DNA of 64,000 nt from Pseudomonas sp. St316 (GTDB taxonomy: Bacteria; Pseudomonadota; Gammaproteobacteria; Pseudomonadales; Pseudomonadaceae): contig NZ_AP021901.1 of the NCBI RefSeq assembly GCF_018325905.1, forward strand, positions 3,348,001 to 3,412,000. Direction: 5' to 3'. The notes beneath the pieces were generated by a model. That model was not told the DNA's origin, did not search any database, and was given only the letters and a program-made list of their open reading frames with translations. Numbering within the stretch: the first letter of the stretch is position 1; the number at the start of each line of letters is the position of its first letter. Below, piece by piece: positions 8,746-17,767 of the stretch. Made by a program: the position numbers and the translations under genes.

Positions 8746-9654
8746 TCACAAGCGAATTCGCTTGATATCCCGCTGCGGTGGCGCACCGAACAGGCGGCTG
8801 TATTCACGGCTGAACTGCGAGGCACTTTCATAGCCAACCAGGCCCCCTGCACTGCTCGCATCGACGTTCTGGCTCAACATCAACTGCCGAGCGGCCTGTA
8901 GCCGCAGCTGCTTCTGGTATTGCAACGGACTCATTCCGGTCACGGTGCGAAAGTGCTGGCGAAACGTGGACGGACTCATGTGCGCTTGTGCCGCCAGATC
9001 GTCCATACGCAACGCCTGGCGAAAATTCAGTTTCAGCCAGGCGACCGTCTTGGCAATGTGCTGGCTGGGTGACCCGGCAGCGATCACATGCAGCAACTGT
9101 GGCGCGTGGGCCCCGCTCAACAGGCGAGCGACGATCTCCTCCTTGATCAGTGGAGCCACTGTCTCAAGCAGTGACGGTTCCTCCAGCAGGTCTATCAAGC
9201 GCCGCAGGGCGTCCAGCACCCCGGCATCCAGGGCTTGTACGGTAATCGGTCGAAACGCGTCGTCCATCATGCGTTGTGACAACTGCATGCGCTCGGCCAC
9301 CTGCATCACCATCGTGCTGTCGAATCTCAGCATCATGCCCAGGAACGGCTTGGCGACGCTGGCTTGGCAGACATGGGAAATAACCGGCAGATCCACGCAG
9401 GTCACCATGGACTGGCCGGGCGAGTAGGTCAGTATCTCGTCCCCGAGCATGGCTTGCTTGCGGCCTTGCAAGGCCACGCCGATACCCAGGCCATAGATGC
9501 AGTGCGTCGGCGCGGTGATCGCGTTGCGCCGATGCAGGCTGAAGCCGGCAATGGCGGTGACCTGATCGCCCTCGCTGGGCACGAGCTGGCTGACCGAACC
9601 GGCCAGGCGACTGATGTCACTGACGCCCTGGTCGCTTTTGGAATCGGTGTGCAC
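8746..9654 (-). CDS. AraC family transcriptional regulator
   Basis: 302 residues. The N-terminal AraC_N-type ligand domain contains ITAPTHCIYGLGIGVALQGRK. The C-terminal double helix-turn-helix is at about residues 200-300 (MDDLAAQAHMSPSTFRQHFR, then SASQFSREYSRLFGAPPQRD). This architecture is common among Pseudomonas regulators of oxidoreductase genes. It is convergent with the molybdenum hydroxylase genes rather than divergent, so control of that operon is possible but not shown by layout. Confidence 0.92.
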   Translation of the reverse strand: MHTDSKSDQGVSDISRLAGSVSQLVPSEGDQVTAIAGFSLHRRNAITAPTHCIYGLGIGVALQGRKQAMLGDEILTYSPGQSMVTCVDLPVISHVCQASVAKPFLGMMLRFDSTMVMQVAERMQLSQRMMDDAFRPITVQALDAGVLDALRRLIDLLEEPSLLETVAPLIKEEIVARLLSGAHAPQLLHVIAAGSPSQHIAKTVAWLKLNFRQALRMDDLAAQAHMSPSTFRQHFRTVTGMSPLQYQKQLRLQAARQLMLSQNVDASSAGGLVGYESASQFSREYSRLFGAPPQRDIKRIRL

Positions 9655-9898
9655 ATTTCACTCCTAGAAAACATCAGACCCACGACGTGCGGTAATGGCG
9701 AATACCGTTCGGCATCACCGCAAGTCGTTGATCAATAATGGACGCAGCATGCCGGGTCGGCGGTTCGAGTCGCTTGCCTGATGGAGGCAACTTCCTACTC
9801 GATTTAACGATCCGTAGCTCGCATCAGTCACCTCAGGCCAGAAATGACAATTTGTTTCAGGAGTTGGGCGTGCACAAAGTGATGGTTTGGCGGGGTGC

Positions 9899-10645
9899 CT
9901 AAAGATTTTGGAAGATGTAGCCGGTTGACTGTTGATCATCCAGTGCGACACCCACTTGCAGCAGTCGTTGGGCCAAGGCCGGCGTTTCGACCCGCACTTT
10001 CCAATCCAGGCCTGTCGGTGCCACTGGGGCGCGATCGTAGCGAATGATCGCTTCAGCCAATTGCGCCCGATCAGGCAAGTACACCGCCAACGCGTTGCCC
10101 TTCCAAGCGGCGACATTCATGCCCATCGCTTCACACAGCGCAATCTTGGCCTCGGCATCGTCCCTGTCCGCCTGGCGGGAACGGTCGATCTGATCGGCCA
10201 GGATCGGATCGACAACGCGGTCGGTAAACAAGACCTCGCCCGTCTCCCAGACCTCAGGAGGACAGATTTTGTCGGCAGGACGCAAGGCAATGAACGGATT
10301 GATTTCCATCGGGTAGATTCGACAGACCAACGGCCGCTCTTCATAGATACCGCAACGACCGTCGTCGCCGAGATTACGGCACTGCGTCAGCGCATTGCCC
10401 GCCAGTACCGCGACGACACGAATCCGGGCGTCGCCACTAGTGACTTCCACGGCCCTTTGGGCGCTGTGGGCGAATTGCCCTGGCGCCGAAGGCCAGGTTG
10501 ACTCATCGAACGCCTCCAGTACGACCGCCACCTCATGGCCACGGTGTAGCCATTGCCTTGCCTCATCCAACGTCAGTGGAATCAGCCGGCCCTTGCAGCA
10601 GATCCCGCAGCCGTTGCAGGCAAAGCGGATCGTGTTTTTTTCCAT
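9899..10645 (-). CDS. YkgJ family cysteine-cluster protein
   Basis: About 248 residues from the ATG at 10645. The upstream in-frame extension to 10810 looks non-coding and is not used. The N-terminus has a CxxCxxCC cluster (Cys10, 13, 16, 17) followed by CGIYEERPLVCRIYPMEI and a further KICPPE, the arrangement of the YkgJ/CxxCxxCC family. This family is thought to bind a zinc or iron-sulfur cluster; its biochemical role is not established. The C-terminal half (about 140-248) carries a family extension without recognisable motifs. It stands alone, with a 244-bp intergenic stretch on one side and a hydrolase gene on the other. Confidence 0.82.
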   Translation of the reverse strand: MEKNTIRFACNGCGICCKGRLIPLTLDEARQWLHRGHEVAVVLEAFDESTWPSAPGQFAHSAQRAVEVTSGDARIRVVAVLAGNALTQCRNLGDDGRCGIYEERPLVCRIYPMEINPFIALRPADKICPPEVWETGEVLFTDRVVDPILADQIDRSRQADRDDAEAKIALCEAMGMNVAAWKGNALAVYLPDRAQLAEAIIRYDRAPVAPTGLDWKVRVETPALAQRLLQVGVALDDQQSTGYIFQNL

Positions 10646-10831
10646 ATCAAGCACTCGCACACATGTTTTCGATGGCCCACAGAAGCTCCTGCCACTCGAA
10701 TACAGCGGTGGCAGGGCCTCAAGGCCGCGATAGTATGTGGAGCAAAACGCCAATCCGTTTGCCGGATTCGCCGGCATGGTTGCCTGATCCAAGGAGATTC
10801 CAGGCATCACCGTGGGATGTAGACCCTCGAG

Positions 10832-11905
10832 TTAGCGCAGATGATCAGCATCGATCACGGCCTGGGCGAAAGCCTGCGGTGCTTCTTGCGGCAAGTTGTG
10901 GCCGACACCGCCATCGATCAGGCGATACTCGTATTTACCGGTGAAACGCTTGGCATAGGCTTCGGCGGGCGGATGAGGAGCGCCATTGGCATCACCCTCC
11001 AAGGTGATGGTCGGCACGCTGATCGACGGGAACATCGCCAGTTTCTTTTCCAGCGCGGCGTATTTGGCCTCGCCCTTGACCAGGCCCAGGCGCCAGCGAT
11101 AGTTGAAGATTGAAACGGCGACATGATCGGGGTTCTGCAAAGCGGCGGCGCTTCGGTCATACGTCGCGTCATCGAAGTTCCACTTGGGTGACGCCAGCTT
11201 CCAGATCAGTTTGGCGAAGTCGTGGGTGTTTTTCTCGTAACCGAGGCGGCCACGCTCTGTCGCAAAATAGAACTGATACCACCACTGCAGTTCGGCGGCC
11301 GGTGGCAGCGGTGTCTTGCCGGCCTCTTGGCTGCCGATCAGGTAGCCACTCACCGCCACCAGCGCCTTCACCCGCTCCGGCCACAGGGCCGCGACAATGT
11401 CGGCGGTACGTGCGCCCCAGTCATAACCGCCCAGCACGGCCTGCTTGATCTTCAGCGCGTCCATGAAATCGATCAGATCGCTTGCCAATGCAGAAGGCTG
11501 GCCGTTGCGCAAGGTCTTGGCCGACAGGAAACGCGTATCGCCATAACCGCGGGCGTACGGAATCAGCACCCGATAGCCCTTCTCTGCCAGCGCTGGCGCT
11601 ACATCTGCGTAGCTGTGAATGTCATAGGGCCAACCATGCAGCAGGATGACCACCGGCCCATCGGCGGGACCAACCTCGGCATAGGAAACGTCCAGCAGGC
11701 CGGCCTTGACGTGCTTCAACGGGCCGAACGAGGTGTGACTACCCGGTGTAATGGCGCCGATGGTGCTGGCAGGTACATCGGCGGCGTTTGCCTGCGACGA
11801 AGCGAAGCCCAAGGCGCCCAATTGCATCATCGCGAACACCAGGATGGCTGGGGTGAGCAAACGACCATGGCGCGGTACGGATTGCTGGTTCAGAGTCGTG
11901 TCCAT
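10832..11905 (-). CDS. Exported alpha/beta hydrolase with Asp nucleophile (epoxide hydrolase/haloalkane dehalogenase-like)
   Basis: 357 residues. A hydrophobic export signal spans about residues 16-42. The oxyanion motif is HGWP (90-93). The nucleophile elbow GGYDWGA puts Asp162 in place, so this is an aspartate-type hydrolase rather than a serine esterase. The catalytic His is His336 near the C-terminus. Such enzymes open epoxides or remove halides through an alkyl-enzyme ester. It is followed on the same strand, upstream in transcription, by a second exported Asp-hydrolase (11966-13336) with a 60-bp gap, so the two probably form an operon. The substrate is unknown. The long plus-strand frame opposite is a shadow. 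Confidence 0.87.
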   Translation of the reverse strand: MDTTLNQQSVPRHGRLLTPAILVFAMMQLGALGFASSQANAADVPASTIGAITPGSHTSFGPLKHVKAGLLDVSYAEVGPADGPVVILLHGWPYDIHSYADVAPALAEKGYRVLIPYARGYGDTRFLSAKTLRNGQPSALASDLIDFMDALKIKQAVLGGYDWGARTADIVAALWPERVKALVAVSGYLIGSQEAGKTPLPPAAELQWWYQFYFATERGRLGYEKNTHDFAKLIWKLASPKWNFDDATYDRSAAALQNPDHVAVSIFNYRWRLGLVKGEAKYAALEKKLAMFPSISVPTITLEGDANGAPHPPAEAYAKRFTGKYEYRLIDGGVGHNLPQEAPQAFAQAVIDADHLR

Positions 11906-11965
11906 GTGAATCTCCCTTACGAATGGCGGGTGAGCGGCTCCCGGTTCGGAGCCGCCAGGAAAGGT

Positions 11966-13336
11966 TTAATGAGCGGTCTGGGCGACGGTATTTTTCGCGG
12001 TGCTACGCAGTGGCCGGAATGCCTCGCGCAACTCTTCGCTGAACAGTTGCGGCTGCTCCCAGGCAGCGAAATGGCCGCCCTTGTTGACTTCGTTGAAGTA
12101 GGACAGCGATGGATAGGCGCGTTGGGCCCAGGTTTTCGGTGCACGATAGATTTCGTGCGGGAACACGGTGATCGCCACCGGGACCTTGATGTCAGCGGTT
12201 TTTTGCGCCGCCGCACTGAAGTTATTGTTGTTGTTCTCCCAATAGAAACGAGAGGACGACGCTCCGGTGTCCGTCAGCCAGTACAGGCTGATGTCGTCGA
12301 GCATTTCATCGCGGCTGAGCACACGCTCTGGCTTGCCATCGCTGTCAGTCCAGGCGGCAAACTTTTCGTACATCCATGCCGCTGTACCCGAGGGCGAATC
12401 TGCCAGCAGGTAACCGATGGTCTGCGGCCGGGTCACCATCATTGCGCCGTAGGCTGCATTGCGGCCGAAGAAGGCGCTCAGCGAGTTGTAGGCAGTGCGT
12501 TCCGGATCACTCAACCCGGTCGGTACCGGTTCGCCGCTGTTGATCGGCTTCACCAGCTCAGGCGGCACGGTCGCCGGCATGTTCAAATGGATGCCCAGCA
12601 AACCGGGCGGCGCCAGGCGGCCCAGGGCGTCAGAGATAACCGACCCATGATCACCGCCCTGGGACACGTAATGGGTGTAGCCCAAGCGCTTCATCAGCAC
12701 GTCCCAGGCCTTGGCCACGCGGTCCGGGCCCCAGCCCAACTCGGTCGGTTTGCCGGAAAAGCCATGGCCTGGAATCGATGGAATCACCACGTCGAAAGCG
12801 TCCTCGGCACGGCCCCCGTAGGCGGTCGGATCGGTCAACGGACCGATGGTCTTGAGGAACTCGAATTGCGACCCCGGCCAGCCATGGGTAAGGATCAGCG
12901 GCATGGCGTTGGGATGGCGTGAACGCACATGGATGAACTGGATATCGACACCATCGATCGTGGTGATGAATTCTGGCAACGCATTGAGCCGTGCCTCGGC
13001 CTTGCGCCAGTCATAGCCGTTGCCCCAATACTTCACCAGGTCCTGTACCTGGGCCAGTTGCACGCCCTGGGAAACGTCATTGACGGTTTCCTTGTCAGGC
13101 CAACGGGCGTCTGCAATGCGCTTTCGCAGTTCAGCCAGCTTCGCGTCGTCGACATGGATGCGGTATGGGCGGATGGCCTCGGATTCAGACGATTGAACCG
13201 TACCGGCTGGCGTGACGGCGACGGTGGTCGCCCAGGCACCCGGGCTCGCAGCGAGCAGTGCGAGACTGAGCGCACTGCCCCTGGCGGTGTGAACCAGGCA
13301 ACGGTGCCAGGCGCAAACGGATGAAATTGCAAGCAT
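11966..13336 (-). CDS. Exported epoxide hydrolase (EHN-domain type)
   Basis: 456 residues. A signal peptide is visible (about 1-37, ending GAWA). The epoxide hydrolase N-terminal (EHN) domain starts at IRPYRIHVDDAKLAELRKRI (55-75). The alpha/beta-hydrolase core shows HGWPGSQFEF (151-160), GGDHG with nucleophile Asp229, and the catalytic His at GGHFAAWEQP (His422). Microsomal-type epoxide hydrolases share this arrangement. Most bacterial EHN proteins are cytoplasmic; export of this one, together with the neighbour at 10832, suggests a role on extracytoplasmic or host-derived epoxides. It is the first gene of the likely two-gene operon. Confidence 0.9.
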   Translation of the reverse strand: MLAISSVCAWHRCLVHTARGSALSLALLAASPGAWATTVAVTPAGTVQSSESEAIRPYRIHVDDAKLAELRKRIADARWPDKETVNDVSQGVQLAQVQDLVKYWGNGYDWRKAEARLNALPEFITTIDGVDIQFIHVRSRHPNAMPLILTHGWPGSQFEFLKTIGPLTDPTAYGGRAEDAFDVVIPSIPGHGFSGKPTELGWGPDRVAKAWDVLMKRLGYTHYVSQGGDHGSVISDALGRLAPPGLLGIHLNMPATVPPELVKPINSGEPVPTGLSDPERTAYNSLSAFFGRNAAYGAMMVTRPQTIGYLLADSPSGTAAWMYEKFAAWTDSDGKPERVLSRDEMLDDISLYWLTDTGASSSRFYWENNNNNFSAAAQKTADIKVPVAITVFPHEIYRAPKTWAQRAYPSLSYFNEVNKGGHFAAWEQPQLFSEELREAFRPLRSTAKNTVAQTAH

Positions 13337-13555
13337 GATGACTCTCCTTGAGTGAGTGGCCCACGGGCCTGGCGATCGTTGTCGGAGCAGAACACTGCCC
13401 GCGGCTTACCTGGCCATGGGCAGTTGCCTCTATCCGACTTACGCAGGCCTGATCAGAACACCGCGATACCGCAGGGACGATTGCACGAAGGTGTCGATCG
13501 ATACCTAGGTATCAGGGGCAGCACATTGGGCAGGCTCGATTCCACGATTGCGGGA

Positions 13556-13813
13556 TCAATTGTCCTGACCGCAGTCCTGGGCGATGGCGCTGTAGTCCAG
13601 TGCCTGGATCTGGCCGGTCGAGTCCAGGTAGGTCATGCGTGTCTCGACGACGCCGCAGCCCGAACCTTGCTTGACCGAAAGCACCTTGGCGACATCCAGG
13701 TGGTCGCCATGCAGGTAGGTGTGAGGCTTGAGGCTGTCTTGGGCGTTGGCCGCCACAGCGCCAAGGCTCAGAGCGGCAAACAAGGAAGCGATGCTGAGGT
13801 TTTTCCAGTTCAT
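13556..13813 (-). CDS. DUF2790 family small exported protein
   Basis: 85 residues. The signal peptide is about 1-24 (ALSLGAVAANAQ). The mature part contains PHTYLHGDHLDVAKVLSV, CGVVETRMTYLDSTGQIQALDY and a final Cys. This matches the DUF2790 family of short periplasmic Pseudomonas proteins. Two cysteines could form one disulfide bridge. The function is unknown; family members are often induced by metals or oxidants, but nothing in this locus shows that. It ends 219 bp before the epoxide hydrolase start and is probably a separate unit. Confidence 0.82.
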   Translation of the reverse strand: MNWKNLSIASLFAALSLGAVAANAQDSLKPHTYLHGDHLDVAKVLSVKQGSGCGVVETRMTYLDSTGQIQALDYSAIAQDCGQDN

Positions 13814-14057
13814 GACGTTATCTCCGACGTGGGGTGAGCCAGTGAGACGGCTTGGGCTGTCTCGGTGGGCTCATTGGACGTCGGCCAGGTATCGCGCATG
13901 TGTCAGCGCCGGGCCCTGAATGAAATCGTCCGTATCAACAATGGCCTTGGATACACAGAGATACATTCGTATCAATGACGCTGCGCCATCATGCGTTTCT
14001 CATTGGCCTTTGCTTTATGATGTTCGCCATCTCACGACTGACTGATGGAATCCCCTC

Positions 14058-15206
14058 ATGACTTTCGATTTCGACACGGTATTGGAGCGCCACGGCACCG
14101 GCAGTACCAAGTGGAGCCGCTACCCGGCCGATGTGTTGCCGATGTGGGTCGCCGATATGGACTTCCCCGCCCCGACCGTGATCATCGACGCGCTGCGCAA
14201 GCGCCTGGAACATCCGATGCTGGGCTACAGCGTGGCCCAGGACAATCTGCGTGCCGCCGTCGTGGCCGACCTGTGGAGCAAGTACGCCTGGCGCGTCGAG
14301 CCCCAGCAGATCGTGTTCCTGCCGGGTGTCGAACCGGGCTTCAACATGGCGCTGCATGCCTTGGTAGAACCCCAGCAGAATGTCGTGGTGCAGGTGCCCA
14401 ACTACCCGCCGCTGCGCAACGCCCCGGGTCACTGGCAGTTGAACAAAGTGGAATTGCCCTTCAGCCCGGTCAACGGTGAATTCCACACGCCATTGGCAGC
14501 ATTGCGCGACGCGTTGCAGGGCGGTGGCGCGCTGTTGCTGAGCAATCCTCACAACCCGCTGGGCAAGGTGTTTGACCGTCAGGAACTCAAGGCCGTGGCA
14601 GACATTTGCCTGGAGCAGGACGCCTGGATCATCTCTGACGAAATCCATGCCGAACTGTGCTTCGACGGCCGTGTGCACATTCCAACCGCCTCCCTCAGCC
14701 CGGAAATTGCCGAGCGCACCATCACCCTGATGTCCGCCAGCAAAGCCTTCAATATCGCCGGGTTGAAAACCTCGTTCGCCATTATCCAGAACGCCAAGCT
14801 GCGCGAACGGGTCAACAGTGCCCGGGCCGGCATGGTCGACAGCGTCAATGCCCTGGGCCTTGAAGCGACCCGTGCGGCCTATAGCGAAGCCGGCCCGTGG
14901 CTGGAGGCCTTGAAGGCGTATCTGCAAGCCAACCGTGATTACCTGGTCGAAGCGGTGAACACTCGCCTGCCGGGCATCACCATGACCGTGCCCCAGGGCA
15001 CTTACCTGGCTTGGCTCGATTGCTCCGGGTTGGGACTGGATGACCCGCAGGCCTTCTTCCTGAAAGAAGCCAAGGTGGGACTGAGTGCCGGCCTGGACTT
15101 TGGTGACGACGCCGGGCAGTTCGTGCGCCTGAACTTCGGCTGCCCGCGGGCGCTGCTGGAGGAAGGCATCGCGCGGATGGAGCGCAGCCTGAAAGCCAAG
15201 GGCTGA
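14058..15206 (+). CDS. MalY/PatB family cystathionine beta-lyase / aminotransferase
   Basis: 382 residues, normal for the family. The enzyme belongs to fold-type I PLP proteins. It has WVADMDFPAP (30-39) characteristic of PatB/MalY, the SNPHNPLGKVF motif (162-172), DEIHAEL (194-200), and PLP lysine Lys229 in SASKAFNIAGLK. It should cleave cystathionine or cysteine S-conjugates to a thiol, pyruvate and ammonia in the cytosol. The ATG follows a weak ribosome binding site. It stands alone, followed by a REPIN. Confidence 0.92.
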   Translation: MTFDFDTVLERHGTGSTKWSRYPADVLPMWVADMDFPAPTVIIDALRKRLEHPMLGYSVAQDNLRAAVVADLWSKYAWRVEPQQIVFLPGVEPGFNMALHALVEPQQNVVVQVPNYPPLRNAPGHWQLNKVELPFSPVNGEFHTPLAALRDALQGGGALLLSNPHNPLGKVFDRQELKAVADICLEQDAWIISDEIHAELCFDGRVHIPTASLSPEIAERTITLMSASKAFNIAGLKTSFAIIQNAKLRERVNSARAGMVDSVNALGLEATRAAYSEAGPWLEALKAYLQANRDYLVEAVNTRLPGITMTVPQGTYLAWLDCSGLGLDDPQAFFLKEAKVGLSAGLDFGDDAGQFVRLNFGCPRALLEEGIARMERSLKAKG

Positions 15207-15229
15207 TCCACCCGGCGACGAAAACCCTC

Positions 15230-15346
15230 TGTGGCGAGGGAGCTTGCTCCCGCTGGGCTGCGAAGCGGCCCCGTTCTCACCGACACCGAGTTGTCTGCTG
15301 ATTGGGGGCCGCTTCGCGCCCCAGCGGGAGCAAGCTCCCTCGCCAC
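15230..15346. repeat. REPIN of the GTGGCGAGGGAGC family
   Basis: Two inverted units: GTGGCGAGGGAGCTTGCTCC with CGCTGGGCTGCGAAGCGGCC, and its mirror GGCCGCTTCGCGCCCCAGCG ending GGGAGCAAGCTCCCTCGCCA. The spacer is about 35 bp. This is a second REP family, distinct from the GTGGGAGCGAGC type. It lies between the convergent beta-lyase and VOC genes. Confidence 0.88.
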
Positions 15347-15376
15347 ACACAGGCTCTCGCCACGATGATCGGTGCT

Positions 15377-15781
15377 TTACTCCTGCATATCCGGCGCATG
15401 GACAAAGCACAGCTTGTTCCCCTCCGGATCGCGGCAATACGCCCCGAAATAACCTTCGCAATACTGCGGCCTAGGGCCGGGTGGGCCTTCGTCGGAGCCG
15501 CCCATGGCAATCGCCTGCTCCCAGGCAGCACGCACGGTTTGCGGGGAGTCGGCGGCGAAGCTCACTTGCATGCCATTGCCCCACGTGGCGGGCAGCCCGT
15601 TGAAAGGCAACTGGACGAAAACCTGTGGCCAATGCCTGCCGGGCCGCTGCCACCCCTCCCCCGGCGGGCCCGAGTCGTGCTCGCCCTCGATACGCTCCAG
15701 CCCCAGGCAACCGAGGACTGCGTCATAAAAGGCGACCATTTTCGGCAGATCGCGCGCACCGATCTGGATGTGGCTGAACAT
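15377..15781 (-). CDS. VOC family (glyoxalase/bleomycin-resistance fold) protein
   Basis: 134 residues, the length of one vicinal-oxygen-chelate module. The start is the family-typical MFSHIQIGARDLPKMVAFYDAVLGCLGL. The C-terminal YFGAYCRDPEGNKLCFVHA carries the conserved acidic/Gly-Asn motif. The protein should dimerise and bind a metal, but the substrate is unknown. It is convergent with the beta-lyase and divergent from the SDR gene at 15975. Confidence 0.87.
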   Translation of the reverse strand: MFSHIQIGARDLPKMVAFYDAVLGCLGLERIEGEHDSGPPGEGWQRPGRHWPQVFVQLPFNGLPATWGNGMQVSFAADSPQTVRAAWEQAIAMGGSDEGPPGPRPQYCEGYFGAYCRDPEGNKLCFVHAPDMQE

Positions 15782-15974
15782 TGTCCTGCTCCTTATCGAA
15801 AACCAGTACCTCCATTGAAGAACACCGCATCATCCGGCGCTCGTCAAAGCGCTCCATTCACCGACGAAACGCCTTTCATCACGCTCATCGACTGACAAGA
15901 AAATCCGACCGAACTCTGCCCGAAATCCCACAGTCCACCCTCCATCGCAACCCCATCAAGCCTGGAGAACGACA

Positions 15975-16832
15975 ATGGTCGAATACCCTTTTCCACCTTT
16001 CCCGAAACAAAGCCAACCGGTGCCCGGCAGCCAGCGGAAAATGGACCCCTACCCGGACTGCGGCGAACAGAGCTACACCGGCTCCGGCCGACTGGCGAAT
16101 AAAATCGCCCTGATCACCGGCGCCGACAGCGGCATCGGGCGCGCCGTCGCCATTGCGTTTGCCCGTGAGGGCGCGGACGTGGCGATTGCCTATCTGGACG
16201 AGCATGAAGACGCCAAGGAAACCGCGCGCTGGGTCGAGCAGGCCGGACGCCAATGCCTGTTGCTGCCCGGTGACCTGGCAAACAAGGACCAGTGCCGCAA
16301 AATCGTCGATGAAACCGTCGCCCGCTTCGGGCATATAGACGTCCTGGTCAACAATGCCGCGTTCCAGATGACCCATGAAAGTCTTGAGGAAATATCCGAC
16401 GAAGAATGGGTGCGCACCTTCGATATCAACATCACGGCGATGTTCAGGATCTGCCAGGCCGCCGTGCCGCACATGAAGTCGGGGGGCTCGATCATCAACA
16501 CCAGTTCGGTCAACTCCGACATGCCCAAGCCAACGCTGCTGGCGTATGCCACTACCAAGGGCGCCATCGCCAACTTCACCGGCGGCCTGGCGCAAATGCT
16601 CGGCCCCAAGGGCATCCGTGTGAACAGCGTGGCACCAGGACCGATCTGGACGCCGCTGATCGTGGCGACCATGCCCGAGGAAGAGGTACAGAATTTCGGT
16701 TCCCAGACCCCGCTCGGCCGCCCCGGCCAACCGGTTGAAGTGGCGCCGATCTATGTGTTGCTCGCCTCGGATGAAGGTAGCTACATCTCCGGGACTCGCT
16801 ATGGGATCACCGGGGGTAAGCCGATACTGTAG
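15975..16832 (+). CDS. SDR family oxidoreductase (YghA/YhdF-like)
   Basis: 285 residues. It begins with the roughly 40-residue N-terminal extension typical of the YghA/YhdF branch (PGSQRKMDPYPDCGEQSYTG). The cofactor motif TGADSGIGRA is at about 48-57, then NNAA, a catalytic serine in NTSSVNS, and YATTK for Tyr/Lys. The C-terminal SYISGTRYGITGGKPI is intact. It probably reduces aldehydes or ketones with NAD(P)H; this branch is often tied to general stress. A possible RBS, GGAGAACG, lies at 15963-15970. Confidence 0.9.
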   Translation: MVEYPFPPFPKQSQPVPGSQRKMDPYPDCGEQSYTGSGRLANKIALITGADSGIGRAVAIAFAREGADVAIAYLDEHEDAKETARWVEQAGRQCLLLPGDLANKDQCRKIVDETVARFGHIDVLVNNAAFQMTHESLEEISDEEWVRTFDINITAMFRICQAAVPHMKSGGSIINTSSVNSDMPKPTLLAYATTKGAIANFTGGLAQMLGPKGIRVNSVAPGPIWTPLIVATMPEEEVQNFGSQTPLGRPGQPVEVAPIYVLLASDEGSYISGTRYGITGGKPIL

Positions 16833-16845
16833 GCATGGAAGCGGC

Positions 16846-16941
16846 GTAGGAGCTGTCGAGTGCAACGAGGCTGCGATCTTTCCAAAGACGCTTGAATCTC
16901 AAGTGAAAGATCAAAAGATCGCAGGCTTCGCCAGTTCCTAC
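16846..16941. repeat. Imperfect inverted repeat, third REP-like family
   Basis: GTAGGAGCTG at the left end pairs with CAGTTCCTAC at the right. Inside, GAGGCTGCGATCTTT pairs with AAAAGATCGCAGGCTTCG. The whole is a large imperfect palindrome of about 96 bp immediately after the SDR gene. Such GTAGGAGCTG...GCTGCGATC repeats are scattered in fluorescent pseudomonads. It may also act as a 3' structure for the SDR transcript. Confidence 0.75.
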
Positions 16942-16950
16942 AGATTCAAC

Positions 16951-16973
16951 GGGAGCAAGTTCCCTCGCCACAA
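16951..16973. repeat. Single REP half (GTGGCGAGGG family)
   Basis: GGGAGCAAGTTCCCTCGCCA is one degenerate unit of the same family as the REPIN at 15230, without a partner arm. Confidence 0.6.
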
Positions 16974-17059
16974 AAAAGTGCCCGACGACTCTACCGGCCA
17001 GGCATGGCGCATCCCCCTGAAGGATTCGCCCGTCCTCGACGATGACAGTCGGGCCATCA

Positions 17060-17560
17060 TCACCGACGCTCACCGACCACAGCCCGCTGGTGAAAGATCG
17101 GTAATTGCTGCAACGCGTATTGCGCTGCCCACAGTTGCACCTGGCCGCGACTGCCAAAGAACCGTTCGCAGCGGCTGAACAGCGCTCGCTGGCCGTTCAG
17201 ATCGAACGCCCAGGCAAAACAGACCGTGCCGGCCGGAATACCGTCCTTGTCGTCTGGCCCGAGCAGGCCGGTGGTTGCCACCGCCACATTGGCGTTGGCA
17301 TCGTGCAAGGCTCCGAGGGCCATTTCCTCGGCGACTTCCCGGCTGGTTAGATTGAAGGTCTCGATGGTGCGTGGACTGACACCGAGCAAGCGCTGTTTAG
17401 CTTCAGGGGAATACACCACATAACCGCTTTCGATCAGTGAACCACTGCCCGGCACCTCGGCCAGTAACGTGACGATCTGCCCGGCGGTACAGGACTCGGC
17501 CGTGGTCAGGCGCAGGTCATGCTCGCGTAGATAATCAATCAGGATTTGGGCAACAGTCAT
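17060..17560 (-). CDS. CinA-family nicotinamide-nucleotide amidase (PncC-like)
   Basis: About 166 residues from the ATG at 17560, the length of stand-alone PncC-type CinA C-terminal proteins. Motifs are LTTAESCTAGQIVTLLAEVPGSG (catalytic Ser region), YVVYSPEAKQRLLGV and ATTGLLGPDD (Gly-rich). It should hydrolyse nicotinamide mononucleotide to nicotinic acid mononucleotide and ammonia in the pyridine-nucleotide cycle. An in-frame ATG at 17614 would add 18 unrelated residues; the shorter start fits the family. In Pseudomonas such short CinA proteins are often second copies beside the one near recA; the second copy is not visible here. Downstream lies non-coding repeat DNA. Confidence 0.85.
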   Translation of the reverse strand: MTVAQILIDYLREHDLRLTTAESCTAGQIVTLLAEVPGSGSLIESGYVVYSPEAKQRLLGVSPRTIETFNLTSREVAEEMALGALHDANANVAVATTGLLGPDDKDGIPAGTVCFAWAFDLNGQRALFSRCERFFGSRGQVQLWAAQYALQQLPIFHQRAVVGERR

Positions 17561-17725
17561 GACAAAGGGGCCTTCAGGGATGCTGATGGGTTGACTCCTG
17601 TCGTTGTGATTCATTCCCTTTATCGCCTCGTCGTCCTGCACCAGCAAGTAAATGAAACCCCGTCCTTGGCAGCACCTCAAACCTGACGGCGGCACATTCA
17701 ACATCAATGTAAGCTGACCCGCCGC

Positions 17726-17749
17726 TATCGCGAGCAAGCTCGCTCCCAG
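17726..17749. repeat. Single REP unit
   Basis: TATCGCGAGCAAGCTCGCTC is one unpaired unit of the major REP family, between the cinA-like gene and the ligD stop codon. Confidence 0.75.
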
Positions 17750-17767
17750 AAGGGGACGGCGGGCCTA

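Noticed and set aside
11222..12922. 566-codon plus-strand open frame opposite the two exported hydrolases
   Set aside because: Antisense shadow spanning two good genes; no motifs, no ribosome binding site.
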